A DNA stretch of 64,000 bases from Collybia mongolica (taxonomy: Eukaryota; Basidiomycota; Agaricomycetes; Agaricales; Clitocybaceae). Shown here one piece after another: positions 62,513 through 64,000 of the stretch (the stretch's first letter is position 1; each line of letters begins with the position of its first letter). The translations under genes were made by a program, and so were the position numbers. Below the pieces are notes generated by a model. It was not told the DNA's origin. It was given only the letters and a program-made list of their open reading frames with translations, and searched no databases. The DNA lies in NCBI GenBank assembly GCA_013420905.1, contig JAAXNY010000009.1:310001-374000 (forward strand), in the 5' to 3' direction.

Positions 62513-64000
62513 ATGCTCCGAAGTTCCGACCATGCTAATAGCTTCAGAATCGCTGAAGAAGGCCCTGAAAACCCTATTTATTTGACCAGCGATGATGACG
62601 ATAAAGTTCTGGACCCTGAACACGCTAGAAAATTGTCCCAGCCTGGGGGTGCTCACTATGTCTGGCATAGGATCAAGAGGACACACGGAGGAAGAGGTGC
62701 GCTGGAAGGTCTAATAGGAATGCCGCTCGATGTTTTATTCGAGGTTTGCGGAGACAATCATTCTCTTCGGATGTCGCGTTGACACCTGCTCAGATTTTCG
62801 GACATCTCAACCCATTGGACGTGTTACATCTTGCACGAACAACGAAGCCTTTGCGCGACATTCTCATGAGACGCTCAGCTCTATCAGTCTGGAAACACGC
62901 TCTTTCTAATGTTGATGGGTTGCCGGATTGCCCGGGTGATCTTGTTGAACCGCAGTGGGCGAGCCTCGTATTCGACACTTTATGTCATGTACGTCGGAGG
63001 TCCCATCGCTTGAGAAATCGCACTAATCTTGCTACCACTAGTACTGCTGGAAAACCAACACTACAAACATCGTTTGGATGAATCGTACGAGATGTTGCAA
63101 GAAATGCAGTGCTGAGAAGTATGTTCATCATTATGAATGATAGTGATATTGCACTCATACGTCCCAGTTTCTCTGACAGTTTACTTTACAACGATCTGCC
63201 TCGTGAATTGGTTCCCACTAGCACCACCAACGCCGGCAGTACGTTTGATAGTCTCTGTAGAGACATTAATATTGAGCTCTTGTTACAGCGTGGCTTCGGC
63301 AACAGTATTGTTTACGGACGGCGGCGATTTATAACGACGAGTTTGCGAAGTTGTCGAACCAAGAGAAAGAAGCTTGGTGCGCTGCGAAACGCATAGAAAT
63401 GCAAGCACGGAGAACAGTTAGTCTAATCTCCGTTGGTCAATCTTTCGTGCTTGATGAAATCCCTATCAGCACGCCGAATCATGTGAAGCATGGAATCGGA
63501 TTCGAACTGCAGAATTGGAAGCTGACCGTAGAAGGAGATTCGTTCGGTAGGGCATTGTTTTCCTCGTCTCTTTCATCGTATCAAACTTTTTATTAGTATC
63601 AAGCAAAAGCTGACAGAGCTGGGTATGCGACACATGCTTTCCTCTATAAATATATTCTCATGGTATGATTTAGGATGGGGGGACGAAATAAAGAAACTGC
63701 AATCTAACAAGTTATCTCACCATAGATTGGTTAGGCAAACTAAGGAACTTACTGACTGCTGTGAGTTATTGTGTAGCAATTGGGTGGAATGTTACACATC
63801 TGATCATTTGAAGTATGGAACGACATCCAACCAACGTTAGTTGCCTTGATGGAGGAAATCAAAGCTGAACGCATAACAGTCGAGCGCCGTAATGCTCAGA
63901 CTCGACGCCAACAAGTTCTATCCAGAATTTATGAAGAATTTGTTGCTTCCCAGCCCCTTCACTCCATCATACCTGGCTTCGCCGACTTTGTGATGATCGA
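62513..64000 (+). CDS. F-box protein (copy 2), cut by the window edge
   Basis: Same family as the gene at 49806-52040. The first exons are 62513-62743, 62794-62988 and 63042-63118, with clean GT-AG introns. The F-box reads IGMPLDVLFE then IFGHLNPLDVLHLARTTK, with LMRRSALSVWKHAL and VDGLPDCPGDL. The Cys segment is LCHYCWK and CCKKCSAEK. Exons 2 and 3 are 195 and 77 nt, the same lengths as in copy 1. Later parts are recognisable (YNDEFAKLSNQEKEAW near 63330-63380, EEIKAERITVERR near 63856), but I did not resolve every intron in between. The frame is still open at the right edge. The N-terminal exon has an acidic YLTSDDDDK stretch that copy 1 lacks. Confidence 0.75.

Overview
The window looks like nuclear DNA of a filamentous basidiomycete, most likely a mushroom-forming Agaricomycete. 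Genes are dense and broken by many 46-67 nt GT-AG introns. The gene content fits: Agaricomycete-type F-box families, a family 44 glycoside hydrolase, a Dicer, a Cdc42, a degenerate kinase-like gene and a pogo-type transposase. No species can be named from the sequence alone. All exon boundaries below were read by eye from frame continuity, splice consensus and family motifs. Where exon lengths are summed, the total divides by three.

Layout. 1-2150: decayed pogo-type DNA transposon with sub-terminal repeats. 3228-4452: family 8 glycosyltransferase (+). 4914-6508: PI-PLC X-domain protein (+). 6789-7825: multi-pass membrane protein (-). 8284-9640: F-box/LRR remnant. 10239-11846: unknown protein (-), divergent from a spartin/senescence-domain protein (12436-14142, +). 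14741-15651: F-box-like pseudogene. 17854-20100: sulfite oxidase-type molybdoenzyme (+), 14 exons. 20297-21440: U2 snRNP protein SF3B4/Hsh49 (-). 23986-24786: Cdc42 (-). 25557-29943: proline-rich WD40 protein (-). 30241-30895: frameshifted nucleotidyltransferase. 30899-31861: carboxymuconolactone-decarboxylase-like protein (-). 33020-35994: secreted GH44 glucanase (+). 37513-38000 and on to about 42511: AT-rich island with a U6 snRNA gene, a Helitron helicase relic, hairpins, direct-repeat clusters and a MITE-like inverted-repeat element. 43190-47843: Dicer (-), sharing a 396 bp promoter region with a phosducin-like chaperone (48240-49221, +). 49806-52040: F-box protein (-). 53136-53835: unknown acidic-tailed protein (+). 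54101-58586: membrane-anchored beta-propeller/amidohydrolase fusion (+). 58824-60594: truncated kinase-like pseudogene (+). 62513 to the right edge: a second copy of the F-box family (+), cut by the window.

How the parts relate. There is no operon or obvious metabolic cluster. Most intact genes are housekeeping: splicing (SF3B4 and U6), polarity (Cdc42), chaperone (phosducin-like), lipid signalling (PLC) and RNA silencing (Dicer). They are interleaved with fast-evolving families (F-box, kinase-like) and transposon debris. The two F-box genes share exon lengths of 195 and 77 nt and are inverted about 10 kb apart, which points to segmental duplication. I see no clearly new defence-like or biosynthetic system. 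The most unusual items are two 13-nt microexons, a GC-AG intron in a splicing-factor gene, a U6 gene inside a transposon island, and a nucleotidyltransferase broken only at homopolymer runs.
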